Assembly: GCA_946965045.2 (NCBI GenBank)
Contig: OX337231.1
Coordinates: 434,001-498,000 of the forward strand
Source of the DNA: Epithemia pelagica
Lineage: Eukaryota > Bacillariophyta > Bacillariophyceae > Surirellales > Surirellaceae
Direction of reading: 5' to 3'
Length of the DNA stretch: 64,000 nt
Below, one piece after another: positions 1 through 10,941 of this stretch (the first letter of the stretch is position 1; each line of letters starts with the position of its first letter). The notes under the pieces were generated by a model, which did no database searches, was not told the origin of the DNA, and saw only the letters and a program-made list of their open reading frames with translations. The position numbers were made by a program, and so were the translations under genes.

Positions 1-1
1 T

Positions 2-106
2 TCCGGCACGGCAGTTGCTGTCAAGGCCGTGTGGGACGCACTGTCACTGCGGGTTGTCGCGACTGGACCGTTGGTTGTCACAAACGACAAAGAAGAAGAA
101 GATTGA
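2..106 (+). CDS. C-terminal end of a gene entering from the left
   Basis: The frame beginning at base 2 is open through to a TGA at 104-106 and encodes the last 34 residues of a protein. The tail contains a hydrophobic, valine-rich stretch and ends in the acidic run KEEED, which looks like a real C-terminus rather than chance coding. The rest of the gene is outside the window, so no family can be assigned. The call rests on coding character alone. Confidence 0.4.
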   Translation, partial: SGTAVAVKAVWDALSLRVVATGPLVVTNDKEEED

Positions 107-954
107 TCCATGATTCTCGTTGTAGATCCAATCGACGGCACAACACACCCGTGGTACACACAGAGAGAGAGAACGATGGATCCACCACCAATCACAAACA
201 AACGAAAGACTGTGGTGGAAGGACGATACTATAGGTATGGTCCGTTCGACAATGTAAGAATGCAATGTGTGTCTCGCTCGGAGGATTCAAAATGTGACAG
301 GAGGAGGAGACGATAAGGAGATGCTGCTGCAGTAGTCTCGATCACAAGGAGGAGGGTGAATGACGACAAGACAACCAAAGAGAAGGACAAGAGAGAGAGA
401 GAGATCGATCGTTCGTGTGGGTGTGGTTTCCCGAAAAAGATTCGCCCCCATGCGCCCGTCAGTCTGTCGCTCAGGATTCACGTACCGGCTGCGTAGCTGT
501 GGTACTTGCTGCGAATCGGACGGAGCGAGTGTGACACTTTCTCGTCTCTCTCCGGGTCCCGCTTACAAGGATGGGGATGGGGCACATGCACATAGCTTGG
601 GACTTCGTGTAGGTAGTTCTGTCAAGCTAGGATTAGAGAGGTATAGTTCCCTACAATAGGAGTACATTCCCATTTCCTCTACAACCTGCAATCTGTAATG
701 CAACCAACCAACTTATACATATCCATGTTATTTGATCCATGCACTATGGGTCAATGGCTTCTCAAGACACTAACGAAGTTTACGGATATAGACTCTCTCT
801 ATTGTACACCCACACAGACATTTACACGACGCGGCCGACCAAAGGCCGTCGAAGGTATAGCGGTGGCCCTCATCAGTGTCGTCATTCTCCGACACCACCA
901 ACCATCCACAATGGTCGGTTCCTTCGTAGCGATAGCGGTACCCCTCCGACTATA
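107..954. other. Intergenic, no gene seen
   Basis: Purine-rich repeats such as (GA)n near 164-175 and 389-402 and several short overlapping open frames without protein-like composition. It is probably the 3' flanks of the left partial gene and of the secreted-protein gene on the minus strand. I see no RNA gene or mobile element in it. Confidence 0.5.
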
Positions 955-2611
955 CTACACGGGCGCTTGGTTGACATGGCGTGCCGGACATTTGGGAGTG
1001 ATCAAGGCGGCCAAATAATCGACAATGGCTGGGAGTGGGGGCAGGGAATCGGTCGTCACGACCGGCGCGGTCTGCGCCGTCACCTCGCGCAGTTCGTAAA
1101 ACTGGTTGAAAAAGAGACCATTGGTTTCCAAACATTCCAGGAGCCAAACAATCTTGTTGAAAAAATTCCAGGCCTCGGCACCCGTACTCACATCGTGTCG
1201 GCCAAAGAGGGCACCGGCTCGGTAGGCAAAGTCGGGCAGTTCGTTCACCAACCACTGCAAGGAGGGATTGGTCCCACTGTTGGTCGACCGAAACTCGCGG
1301 ATGGAATCTTCCACCGCCTCGCCATTGAGCAGCATGAGGGACGTGTGACCAAAGGCAATGTTACTGCCCAACCCGGTAAAGTCCAATTCCATGTCGGGTT
1401 CGAATCCAAACGTTTGCAAAAAGATATTGTCGGCATTGTTGTTGACGGCAATGGAAAACAATTCGCATTGTTCCAACGTATGGCTCTTGAGGGGAACAAT
1501 CATGGCGGGCACATCCAAATGACCAATCACCAGCGTCACGTATTTTAACTGGACGGGGTAGGGACCACAGTGTCGTAAAAAGATAGCTTGGGCCCGTCCC
1601 CAACCGTCATAGGGGACAATGTCCACCACACCGGCAATGTTAATGTCTTGAATACGACCATAGTCTTGTACGTAGGGTTTCGGAGGTTCGATATTGGCAC
1701 AGCTCAAGGGATTGCAACACTTGACCATGGCATAATGAAAGCCGGCATGAATGCTATTGTCAAACAACATGGCCTTGTACGGACCCGACGTTCCCAAATT
1801 GGCAATCCGACCCACCTTGGCATGGTCCGACAATTGGGCCAGCGTTTCGGGATCGTACGTGTATTGCAACTTGCCATCGCTGCCATCGGGGGCATAATGA
1901 TACCACAAGTAGGGGTTCATGTCATGAATCGCATGGCCCTGCGCCGTCGTCCAATGACTCAAACAGGCGTCATGATTGGTGGGATCCAAAAAGCATTGCC
2001 AGGCATATTCCACTTGACGATGCAAGCCCGTCAAGACGGCATGATCGTACACATGAAGTTTGGCAAAGTAGTGCAATTGATCCAAATCGTGAGGCTCGGT
2101 CAAGATGCAATGCGGATAATAATGATTCAAAAAATCCGTCCATTGATAATACGTCATGCGACAATCCTGTTCGCCTCCGTCGGTATAAATCCCACTCAAG
2201 ACGCCTCGATTGTGGGACAAGGCAATGATATTGTCATTTGGTTCTGGAGTGGCACAATTGAGAATCAGGGATGTGTGAACCCCATGACACTCGCACTATC
2301 CAATAGATGAGTTGGAGAAGAAAGCACACACATCATGAATGAGACAGAGACACTACAGGATCACACACATGTCGATTCTTCGGAACACTGTCTCAACAAT
2401 TTTGGGCACATACGTCTTTGTTCATGGAAGAGTGGTAGCCTCGTTTCCTGCTGCCCGATTTTCCATGATGGGAAGAATACTCGTCGTAGTACTCGTCATG
2501 GCCTTGAACCACCGAGAGGAGGAGAAGGAAACAAATACTAGAAATTGCCAGCATTCGGGTTGATTGCGGATGCGACGCACACGGCCTTGTCGTTGTTGTT
2601 GCTGTTGTCAT
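955..2611 (-). CDS. Secreted cysteine-containing protein, unknown family (2 exons)
   Basis: Exon 1 is 2611-2414 and exon 2 is 2295-955. The intron 2413-2296 (118 bp) has a GTATGT donor and a TAG acceptor and joins the two open frames in phase 0. The N-terminus carries a clear signal peptide, a hydrophobic run SSICFLLLLSVVQG that starts about 20 residues in; an alternative Met at 2554 begins right at it. An acidic/tyrosine patch (HDEYYDEY) follows, and the mature protein opens with CECHG at the start of exon 2. The product is about 511 aa, globular, rich in His, Tyr and Trp, with scattered Cys, so it probably acts in the secretory pathway or outside the cell. I do not recognise the domain. The frame of exon 1 stays open further upstream (to about 2830), so the start could be earlier. 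Confidence 0.7.
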
Positions 2612-3638
2612 GGTGGAGTTGTTGTTTTTCTCTCGAGAGAGCATTTCCACAACAGATAGTATTCGAGTTCGAGGCCGACACGCTCGAATTGGAAATTTTT
2701 GTGGGAGGTCATCGTCCATATAGACCAAAGATCCGTTGATCCGAACGCCTTTCTGTTGTGGCTCTTGGAGAAAAAGTCCTACGCGCCATCTACCATCTTG
2801 AACCGACAAAATTTCGAGCTTGGTTGGCATCTCATTCTTCTCTCATCTTTTCTATGCTATGTGGAGTACGGATTGATATTGTATTGTAGGGACTCATTTC
2901 GGGTCACGAATCACGAACAGAGCACGTGCCATGCCTGTCTGAGCGTCAGGCGGCCTTTCGGTGGATGCCACAAAACTCGTCTCCTCATTATTTCTTCTCT
3001 GCGTGGCCGATGGAAATGCTCCTTGTTGTTGTGTGATGGAATGCAGAGTGCCTCCCTCGCATTACGAATCACAGAAATGACACCCCCTCAGCGCTCCACC
3101 CGCTTGTCTGTAGAACTACTAGGCATAGGGGCCCTCGAGAGAAAGTCTACTACCTAGTATCTGGCACAGCACCGTCTCCGAAACACACACAACTCCTCGG
3201 ACGTGGACTACATACACATACTGTCAACATGGTTCCAAAAAGACAATGCTGGTTCGTTTGCGTCGGTTCGATTCTCGTTCATGGTCCCCCCGACAAGTCT
3301 TTGTGGTCCTGAAATTCCACCACTGCAGATGGAATGTCGCTGGCTGCGCATGGAATGTTGAAGTTTAGAATCCGAGCTTCTAGGTACCTAGTAGGTAGAT
3401 TGAAAGACGTGAAAAATATGACGCATCCATCTTTGTCGACTGTAGTTGGAGTCTACCAACCATTCATCTGAATCGCAAACGACAATGACACAACACAGCA
3501 GGTCGACGCAAGAATGGCATTTAGTTTTTTTCTTATCAAAAGAACAAGCGTTTGTCCAACCCATGGACGAAAAACACCCAATGTGGGTGGGGCGACTGTG
3601 ACTTGGTTGGTTTGGTTCGAGGGATGATGATCCTTTTA
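2612..3638. other. Intergenic, no gene seen
   Basis: Between the start of the secreted-protein gene and the stop of the FHA gene, both on the minus strand. An open frame continues upstream of the secreted-protein start to about 2830, but its composition is not convincing. No repeats or RNA genes were recognised. Confidence 0.4.
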
Positions 3639-4564
3639 CTAGTTGTTGGTCACCACGGTGACTTGCAATCGCGATTGTCCACACACGAGATGGGTCCCGG
3701 AAACGAGCGGAAAGGGTTCATCGGCGGGTAGTTCGTAATCCATCATTTCATGGTCGTTAGTGTCGTCATTGTGGGTTTGGACCCGAGTTCCATTGGACGA
3801 GCCGGTATCGACAAAACAGGGTTGTTGATCGACCATGACAAATTTGCCATGAGTCGTCGAGACTTCCAAATCCTTGTACAGGGAAATGCCCTTGCCATCT
3901 TTAAACTTTTTGCCCCGCGATCGTCCCAAATAGGCCTCCTTGGTTTTGGTAATGGACAATTCAAAGTGCTTGCCAACATGTTCCCCCTCGAGAATGTCAA
4001 TCTGCAAGGTAAAGGACGAGGCGGGCGGTGCCGCAATCTTGGCCACCGTGGCCGATCGAGTACTCCGAGAAGCGTCTGGCACTGGCACTGGATTGGTAGT
4101 TTTGGTGAGTCCATCTCCTGCGTTGGTGGTTGTCTTTGTCTGAAAGGTTGGATCCGTGTCGTTCAATCCTTGAAGGCCCGTTTCGACCGTGGTTCGAATC
4201 GAGGTTTCCAATTGCGCAAATTTGGCATTGGTCGCCACCAACGATCGAAGCAAGGTCCATTGAAAGGCTTCTTCGACCGTCCAATCGGCAGTTGGTTCTA
4301 GAAAAGGAAAGATAGAGAGAAGAGGCGTCAAAACCCAAGAAACCAGAAACACACAAACAGTAGGTGTGTGAGAGAAAGAAACTCGTGTGTTTGCGGTTCA
4401 CAGAAAAGAAATGTCAATGTCGTTACAAAACCAACAACGAATCCCACAACAATTACACTGCGGAGGAACGTACCATCATCAATGGAATGTCGAAAATTGG
4501 GAAAGAGTGTTTGGACTTCATGAGGAAAGGAGGATTCCATTTGGGAAGCGACCGTGGTTGTCAT
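3639..4564 (-). CDS. FHA-domain protein (2 exons)
   Basis: Exon 1 is 4564-4474 and exon 2 is 4297-3639; the intron 4473-4298 (176 bp) has a GTACGT donor and TTTCTAG acceptor and is phase 1. The product is about 249 aa. The C-terminal half is a forkhead-associated domain, the phosphothreonine-binding fold: it has the GRSRG strand/loop, the conserved S..H pair (STTHG) and the SSNGT loop, ending in a beta-rich segment next to the C-terminus. The N-terminal half is helical and low in known motifs. FHA proteins recruit phosphorylated partners in signalling, DNA-damage or RNA pathways; which applies here cannot be told. The ATG at 4564 is the first in frame. Confidence 0.85.
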
Positions 4565-5085
4565 GATGATTGATTGATGCAGTGATTTGTGCTATCGGTT
4601 GTGGTTTGTTGTTTTGTTGGATGTTTGGTAGGATCTGTGTACTGGCAACAGCAGGAGGTTACTACTATAGTGCTTGAGATTGCTTGCCTTGTATCGTGCT
4701 GTGCTGTCTGTTTGATGAATCTGTTGCTTGTCTTGTTGACCTCTCTTCTCTTCTTCCGAAGTTGCGAGAGATGCGACACCAAAAGAAGACAAGATGTGAG
4801 CGAGAAAGAGTCGGCGGGCTGTCACACGCGCACCATTGGAACGCGCGCCAGCTTTCCGGACGACCGACAGAGCATTCAGTCTGATGGCTCGCCTGTCCGT
4901 CGTGGCATCAGGGAACCCGCGGTCCACCAAGGGAAAGATTTTCCTGATTCATTCGTTCCAACGACAACCCAAAAGATCCATTCGTCCATTTGGGCCACGA
5001 GAGAGAGGAACAACTCAACAGGAGCAACAAACACAACAACAAAAGAAAAAGAAGGACACACAAATCAATCGTGTGTCCACTCAGT
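4565..5085. other. Divergent intergenic region
   Basis: Spacer between the FHA gene (minus) and the plastid Tic40-like gene (plus), so it should contain both promoters and 5' UTRs. The right part is A-rich with CAA/ACA repeats just before the ATG at 5086, typical of a leader. No defined motif is claimed. Confidence 0.4.
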
Positions 5086-6165
5086 ATGTCGATTGCCAAG
5101 TCTCGGGTTTCTTCTTCGTTTCGAACCATTGCTACCATGGTGGTGACAACTCTCTTGGCGTCGTCGGCATGTCGTTCTTGTCGTTCGGTGCGAGCCTTTT
5201 CTTCCGTGGTGGCACCACGGCCGTCCTACAGTCGTCCGAATCACGTGTTGCGTTCCACACGAATGGTACAAACACGCTTGTGGAGTACCACCGAACCAGC
5301 AACGACATTGCCCGAAATTGAAACGATGCGAGCCGGTGAAATCAAACGAGAATTGGAATCCTATGGATTGGATACCAAAAAGTATTTGGAAAAGTCCGAA
5401 TTGGTCCAAGCCTTGACGCAAGCTCGAGCTGACGGCTTGACATCATCGGAATCGTCCAACGACAACGAGTCCACCACCACCACAACGACTGCCAAAGAAT
5501 CCGAGGAGGAATCGGCCGAGTCTCGACAGGAACGATTGCAACAAGAAATTGCCAATTGTCAAGGACTCAAGGCGGCCGAATTAAAACAAGAATTACAGGA
5601 ACGAGGTGTTTCCACCGCCGCCCTGTTTGAAAAGTCGGAATTGGTCCAAGCCTTGGCCGAGGCCCGCGTCAATGGCGTGACCCAAACCAAACAAGACGAA
5701 GACGAAGAAGTGGTTCAAAAATACGACAATGTCGAAGTCTTGACCGATCAAGATGCTGGTCCACGAACCTCCAAAACAACCACTCAACAACCCAAACAAC
5801 AACAACAACAACCTGGATTTGGAGGTCCCAATCCCTTTCCAGGTGGCATCCCCGGAATGGGTAGCTTTGGCAACATGTTTGGCAACATGGGTGGCAGTCG
5901 TCCTGGTGGCGGCGCTGGCGGCCCCAATGCCGTGGGGCCCAATCCCTTTGCGGGTGGGTTTCCTGGAGGTGAACAAGCCCAACAAAAGGCGGCGGAAATG
6001 GCCAAAAATCCCAAAGTCATGCAAATCATGATGAAGGCACAAAGCAATCCAAAAGTGCGTGCCATGTTACAAGACTGTATGCGCAATCCACAAGAAGGTC
6101 TCAACAAGTACAAGGATGATCCCGATATGCAGGAATTGTTGGGAGAAATGAAACAATTTTTTTAA
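5086..6165 (+). CDS. Plastid-targeted Tic40/STI1-like protein with two SAP-like repeats
   Basis: Single exon, 359 aa, ATG at 5086. The leader is hydrophobic and then basic, and contains VRAFSS, close to the diatom ASAFAP-type plastid import junction. Two related modules of about 36 residues follow (around residues 80-120 and 160-200), each with an ELK/IKREL core and the motif EKSELVQAL, like SAP or ARMET-C helical repeats. A Gly/Pro/Phe-rich linker (about 255-310) leads to a C-terminal STI1/Hip-type helical domain: an AAEMAKNPKVMQIM segment, an NPxxGLNKYKDDPDMQELL segment and a terminal EMKQFF. In plants the same C-terminal module in Tic40 helps Hsp93 at the inner envelope, so a stromal or envelope co-chaperone role is inferred. 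The combination with SAP-like repeats is not one I recall from plant Tic40. Confidence 0.75.
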   Translation: MSIAKSRVSSSFRTIATMVVTTLLASSACRSCRSVRAFSSVVAPRPSYSRPNHVLRSTRMVQTRLWSTTEPATTLPEIETMRAGEIKRELESYGLDTKKYLEKSELVQALTQARADGLTSSESSNDNESTTTTTTAKESEEESAESRQERLQQEIANCQGLKAAELKQELQERGVSTAALFEKSELVQALAEARVNGVTQTKQDEDEEVVQKYDNVEVLTDQDAGPRTSKTTTQQPKQQQQQPGFGGPNPFPGGIPGMGSFGNMFGNMGGSRPGGGAGGPNAVGPNPFAGGFPGGEQAQQKAAEMAKNPKVMQIMMKAQSNPKVRAMLQDCMRNPQEGLNKYKDDPDMQELLGEMKQFF

Positions 6166-6778
6166 AAGAAAAACTGCCACGACGACCAAATACATATTCA
6201 AGCATGTTGTGGAGGGTGTCGTCTATGAGTGGAATGTTAATGTCATGGAAACAAAACACACTGTCCAGCTGAGTCTCTGTCTCTACTAGGTAGAATCCGC
6301 TCGTATTTAGTAGAAAGGTAGCATTGCGATCCACTCTCACATGCACATATATAGAGGGGAATAATATGACAACCATCGCGGTGAACAGGATGGCGGTTCC
6401 ATGGGTGTGTTTATGTTGGTGGAAGGAATACCATGGTGACCTTGCTCCTATACAGCGCACAGCAGTAGTAAAATGATTGCAGACATGACCAAAACGGCTA
6501 CGATACCCAAAGGAAACCTCATGATAATCCATGGCTTTTGCTTTCGTCTTTTCGCAACAGTCACGTTCTGCCGGACGCCGTAAAACATGATTTCATTTTC
6601 TTGATCAACTATTCACATGAAAACTATTGGTTAAGATCCCATCTACAAAACAAGAAAATTGCTTGAGATCAAAATGATTATCCTATATTTTCGCCAATGT
6701 ACGACAAACATGCAACGTGTCTGCCCATTTTCAAGCTTCCTCCTTCCTTCGCATATACACTGTCGCAAATTCAGATTT
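6166..6778. other. Convergent intergenic region with a duplicated 3' flank
   Basis: No gene recognised. Bases about 6430-6535 (starting ATGGTGACCTTGCTCC) recur with few changes at about 9380-9480, downstream of the second kelch gene, which shows that the kelch duplication included the 3' flank. A minus-strand open frame at 6101-6532 overlaps the end of the Tic40-like gene and was not accepted. Confidence 0.5.
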
Positions 6779-7912
6779 TCATGTTGTCGCGGTGGAGAAG
6801 GGTGAAATAAAAGTACCTCGGTTACCCATTCCTTCCAGAGAATGATACCATCCATTGGGCTGAGGCTCACATAGTCGACGAAAACACCACGAATTCTTGT
6901 CCATGAGTGGTAACGTCGCACAGGAAGGATTGTCCCGTCCACCAATCACGGCAACTTGATTGGCAACAGTTACCATACGGCAGCCTTCATGGTCAGTTAC
7001 CAATGGTGGGAGATTCCACACGCGGTTTCGGTTCGTATCCAAGATTTCCACGGTTCCGTTGTTTGGTATTCCCGCCACCACCAGACAGGATCCCATGGCA
7101 ACCATTGCACAAAAACGTCGTCCGTCAGAGAGCACTAAATCAGAATGAGTGGTCCACTTAGACCAGGAGGAAGTGACTCTGACAACTGTCTCTGCCTCTG
7201 TCTCCTGGTTGCCACAAGTCTTTGTAAAGTCCAAATACTCCACCAATTCAAGCCAGCCATTCTCGTTACCACCTCCGACGACAAAGATGCGGTGACCAAT
7301 GACCGCACTGGCACAATCAACCCGAGGAACATTCAAGAATGGTCCCCAAGTGACAGTGTGGTTGCGGGTATCAATAACCTCAACCGACCGCAACGGCCTT
7401 CTCCTCCTGTCGCATCCACCCATCACCACAATGTATCGATTCTCAACCGCAACAGCACAACGTGCTGTTTTCCCCTTTGATAAGCGACAGTTCAATGTCG
7501 TCCAATTGCTCGCATGCGAGCTGCTGTTTGTTAAAGATGATTGCAGCAAATCATGGACGTCGATCCGTTCCACACAATCAAACACTGGATTTTCACGATT
7601 GCTTCCTCCTATAGTGTAGATGCCTCCGTTGCACACAACAGCGGCAAGATCTGCACGTCCTTCGTTCATGGGCGGTCCTTCACGCCACCGCTTGTTTGCT
7701 TCTGATAAATTCAGTACAAGAACGGAATTGGTAGTATCATATCCTTCGTCGATTCCTCCCAACACGACGACCGTATGATCGAGTACGACCGAAGCATGAT
7801 CGTAACGCCATCCTCCCATGAGAGGAGGCCAGTCGTTTTCATTCCATTCTGCTGTCTCGTTCAAAAAGACAAGGTCCGACTGACGTGCTTGTTCTTGCAG
7901 TGTCATGGTCAT
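6779..7912 (-). CDS. Kelch-repeat protein, copy 1
   Basis: 377 aa when started at the ATG at 7912 (MTMTLQEQ). The protein is a run of kelch blades, each with a VVVLGG, YTIGG, VVMGG, FVVGG or VAVIGG strand followed by a Trp-containing strand (KRWREGP, NRVWNLPP), giving a five- to six-bladed beta-propeller. There is no BTB, F-box or catalytic domain, so it is a stand-alone scaffold; its partner is unknown. The frame stays open upstream to an ATG at 8077, but the corresponding upstream frame is broken in copy 2, which supports the shorter start. It is paralogous to 9672-10784. Confidence 0.85.
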   Translation of the reverse strand: MTMTLQEQARQSDLVFLNETAEWNENDWPPLMGGWRYDHASVVLDHTVVVLGGIDEGYDTTNSVLVLNLSEANKRWREGPPMNEGRADLAAVVCNGGIYTIGGSNRENPVFDCVERIDVHDLLQSSLTNSSSHASNWTTLNCRLSKGKTARCAVAVENRYIVVMGGCDRRRRPLRSVEVIDTRNHTVTWGPFLNVPRVDCASAVIGHRIFVVGGGNENGWLELVEYLDFTKTCGNQETEAETVVRVTSSWSKWTTHSDLVLSDGRRFCAMVAMGSCLVVAGIPNNGTVEILDTNRNRVWNLPPLVTDHEGCRMVTVANQVAVIGGRDNPSCATLPLMDKNSWCFRRLCEPQPNGWYHSLEGMGNRGTFISPFSTATT

Positions 7913-8070
7913 ACAATACTGTTGATTCACTTTACGCTTTGCGCCGAAACCCAAGTTCTGATTTTTGTGATGATGGAACAGATAAAAGGTGAAACTTTTG
8001 GTGGAGCCTCTTTTGAGGACATGGTGTCTGTCATGCGTACGAAAGAGAAAGAGCGTGGCAGCGACTGGCC

Positions 8071-8722
8071 ATGACAAATCCCCTCGGAGATGACAATTCC
8101 TTCATGTGGCCGCGTAAAAGAGTCATGCCATTCACCGATTACGACACCCCTTCCCTAACCACCACAACCACGACAATTACAAGCAAAACGAATGGTGCTT
8201 CCACCACCACCAACACTGCCCCAATCGTCGTCGTCGGCCACCACAACCACACCAGCAGCACCACACGGCTCGGAGGATTCTAGTACCACACTGGCCCTTG
8301 GGTCTGGCGTAGCCGCCGTACAATAACAACCATTGGTGAACACTCCCGACCTAACCTTGGCAGAACCACAACCAACGGCTGCTGCCGCCGCCGCAGCAGC
8401 ACCACCACCACTACACCCGCCTCGTACGACACTGGCGAGTGGACCACCCTCCGAGACTCACGGCAACAGCCACCACAACCACAATCAGGACACGACAATG
8501 TCGACAACGCCCGAATCGACGACCACCACCAGCACGGTGGTTCGATGGTCCTCGAATCAATCGATCCAACGGGCGGTGGAACGCCTCTTGTCGTCTGGGG
8601 GACCACATCGCACGTTATCTGTTGGAACCCTAGACCCTGCGCACCAAATCACGAGAATTGTCCGATTTGGCCAAAATAACACCCGAAGAACAAGATGTCT
8701 TGGAAGGCTTGCTGGCCTTGTA
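8071..8722 (+). pseudogene. Coding-like debris or unresolved multi-exon gene
   Basis: Three protein-like segments lie in different frames: an ATG-started piece 8071-8283 (MTNPLGDDNSFMWPRKR...), a middle piece around 8430-8620 reading GGSMVLESIDPTGGGTPLVV, and a C-terminal piece ending ITPEEQDVLEGLLAL with a stop at about 8722. CCA/ACC microsatellite expansions separate them. I could not find one intron set that joins all three, so indels in the repeats or a decayed gene are the simplest readings. The family is unknown. Confidence 0.25.
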
Positions 8723-9671
8723 GTAATCCTTGGGAGTCGGGTGTTGGGAAACGAATGATTGGGTGTGGAATGACACCATCACAAAAACAACAAACGTGTG
8801 GGACCGCATGGCACGAGAGAGAGTGTTTTCATTTCTACAACCAAAATATTCAGGTTGTGAAAACGACAGCAGCTGATTCTGTACTCCAAGGGCATCACCC
8901 GAAGCAACCAAAGCGAGCCATTTGGATTCTTCATGCAAAACCGGCATATCCTTGGCGAGGAGGCGGTTGCATTGGAAACAACAAGTTGCACGAAATGGAC
9001 GGGTGGACCCGCCTGTTCTACCTGAGAGGTTCCGAGGAAACAGCGACCGAGGTCTTTTTGGACGAAGGGCGACATTCCGGAATTCGGACGACTATTACGA
9101 GTAGTCTAGGTAGTGCAGACAGCGTTTCGTTCTCACGTGCGTCGTCTAGGTAGTGCAGACAGCGTCTCGTTCTCACGTGCGTCGTTTACCGTACCCTGTT
9201 GTGAAAACTCGTGAGTTCCATGGTACTACTACTGCTACTACTCTCTCTCTCTCTCCGAGAGAGAGGTATAGATACACATGTGATGGTCCCGATTAATAGG
9301 GTGGTGCATGTTGGTATCTCCATTGTGCAAGAAAACTGAGAAGAATCTATAGACTTGTGTCGATCGGTGATAAAAGGTATGGTGACCTTGCTCCTATACA
9401 CCGCACATCAGTAATAAAATGATTGCAGACATGATCCAAACGGCTACGAGATACACCAAGGAAACCTCATGATATTCGTTAGTCTTTTCGTATTCGATTT
9501 CATTTTCTAGTACAAGGAATCACATGATCACTCAATAGTTAGGAATGCCATGGAGAAAACAAGACCACTGTTTGAGATCAAAATGATTATCCTATAGTTT
9601 CACCAATGTATGACATACATGCAACGTGTTGCCCATTTCAATCACCAAGTCGCGGATTCGCTGTCGCAAAT
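8723..9671. other. Intergenic, tandem and palindromic simple sequence
   Basis: No gene recognised. It contains the 40-bp tandem repeat described separately, a CT/GA palindrome around 9239-9266 (CTCTCTCTCTC...GAGAGAGAG), and from 9380 the duplicated 3' flank of the kelch unit. Confidence 0.5.
9104..9183. repeat. Two-copy 40-bp tandem repeat
   Basis: The unit beginning GTCTAGGTAGTGCAGACAGC starts at 9104 and again at 9144, with one substitution. It is not part of a recognised gene. Confidence 0.9.
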
Positions 9672-10784
9672 TCAGATTTTCATGTTGTCACGGTTACCCA
9701 TTCCTCCCAGAGAATGATACCATCCATTGGGCTGAGGCTCACAGAGTCGGCGAAAACACCACGAATTCTTGTCCATGAGTGGTAATGTCGCACAGGAGAG
9801 ATGGCGCCATCCACCAATCACGGCAACTTGATTGGCAACATTTACCATACTGCAGCCTTCACGGTCATTTCTGAATGGCGGTGGAAGATTCCACACGTGG
9901 TTTCGGTTCGTATCCAAGATTTCCACGGTTCGGTCGTATCCTCCTCCCGCCACCACCAGACAGGATCCCACGGCAACCACTGCACACCAACGTCCTGGGC
10001 AAGAAAACCTCAACTCAGAATGAGTGGTCCAAGTGGACCAGGAGGAAATGAATTTAGCAACTGTCTCTGCCTTTGTCTCCTGATTGTCACAAGCCGATGC
10101 GAATTCCAAATACTCCACCGAGTCAAGTTCGTCATCCGTGTTACAACCTCCAACGACAAAGATGCGGTGACCAATGACCGCACTCGCACAAAACGATCGA
10201 GGAACGTTCATGCTTGGAGCCGCAGTGACAGTGTGGTTGCGGGTATCAATAACCTCAACCGACGGCAATATCCTCCTGTTGCGTCCACCCATTACCACAA
10301 TATATCGATTTTCCACCGCAACAGCACAACATCGTTTTCGTTCTGTTGATAAGCGACAATTCAATGTCGTCCAATTTCCCGCATGCGTGCTGCTGTTTGT
10401 TAAAGATGATTGCAGCAAATCATGAACGTCAATCCGTTCCATACAATTCAACACTTGATTTTCACTATTGCGTCCTCCCATAACGTAGATGCCTCCGTTA
10501 CACACAACAGCGGCATGTTCGTCACGTTTCATGTTCATGGGTGGTCCTTCACGCCACTGCTTGTTCGGTTCTGCTAAATTCAGTAGAAGAACGGAATTGG
10601 TGGCAGTTTCGCCGTGGTGTTTATATCCACCCAACACAACCACCGCACGATCGAGTACGACCGAAGCATGATAGTAACGCGATCCTCCCTTGAGACGAGG
10701 CCAGTCGGTTTCATTCCATTCTCCTGTCTCGTTCAAAAGGACAAGGTCCGACTGACTTGCTTGTTCTTGCAGTGTCATGGTCAT
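9672..10784 (-). CDS. Kelch-repeat protein, copy 2
   Basis: 370 aa from the ATG at 10784 (MTMTLQEQ), the same start as the preferred one in copy 1. It has the same series of kelch blades with V-V-L/M/V-G-G strands and ends a little differently (GNRDNMKI) because the last few codons diverge. Upstream of the ATG the frame continues only to GTG-AAT, then a stop in the sequence TTAACAG, unlike copy 1. It is an intact coding sequence and probably functional. Its role is unknown beyond a beta-propeller scaffold. Confidence 0.85.
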   Translation of the reverse strand: MTMTLQEQASQSDLVLLNETGEWNETDWPRLKGGSRYYHASVVLDRAVVVLGGYKHHGETATNSVLLLNLAEPNKQWREGPPMNMKRDEHAAVVCNGGIYVMGGRNSENQVLNCMERIDVHDLLQSSLTNSSTHAGNWTTLNCRLSTERKRCCAVAVENRYIVVMGGRNRRILPSVEVIDTRNHTVTAAPSMNVPRSFCASAVIGHRIFVVGGCNTDDELDSVEYLEFASACDNQETKAETVAKFISSWSTWTTHSELRFSCPGRWCAVVAVGSCLVVAGGGYDRTVEILDTNRNHVWNLPPPFRNDREGCSMVNVANQVAVIGGWRHLSCATLPLMDKNSWCFRRLCEPQPNGWYHSLGGMGNRDNMKI

Positions 10785-10941
10785 ACAATACTGTTGATTC
10801 ACTTTACGCTTTTAACAGAAACCCACGTTCTGATTTTTGTGATGATGGAAACAGATAAGGAAGGCGAACGACGACTTTTGTGGACATGGTGTCTGTCGTG
10901 CGTACGTTTGAGAGAGTGCGTGGGAGCGACTCGCACATAGA

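Larger units (their letters stand above)
6390..10930. repeat. Tandem duplication containing two kelch genes
   Basis: Unit 1 is about 6430-8060 and unit 2 about 9380-10935. Each holds a minus-strand kelch gene plus matching upstream (CACTTTACGCTTT...TGTGATGATGG) and downstream flanks. The two proteins are roughly 75-80% identical by eye and the non-coding flanks are also recognisable, so the duplication is moderately recent. The spacer 8078-9360 is not duplicated. Confidence 0.8.

Noticed and set aside
739-2310. Long plus-strand open frames at 739-1548 and 1588-2310
   Set aside because: They are antisense shadows of the secreted-protein gene, with composition that mirrors its codon use; the minus strand has the signal peptide and a good intron.
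6101-6532. Minus-strand open frame beyond the Tic40-like gene
   Set aside because: Overlaps the real C-terminus, and the corresponding part of the duplicated flank near 9400 does not keep the frame.
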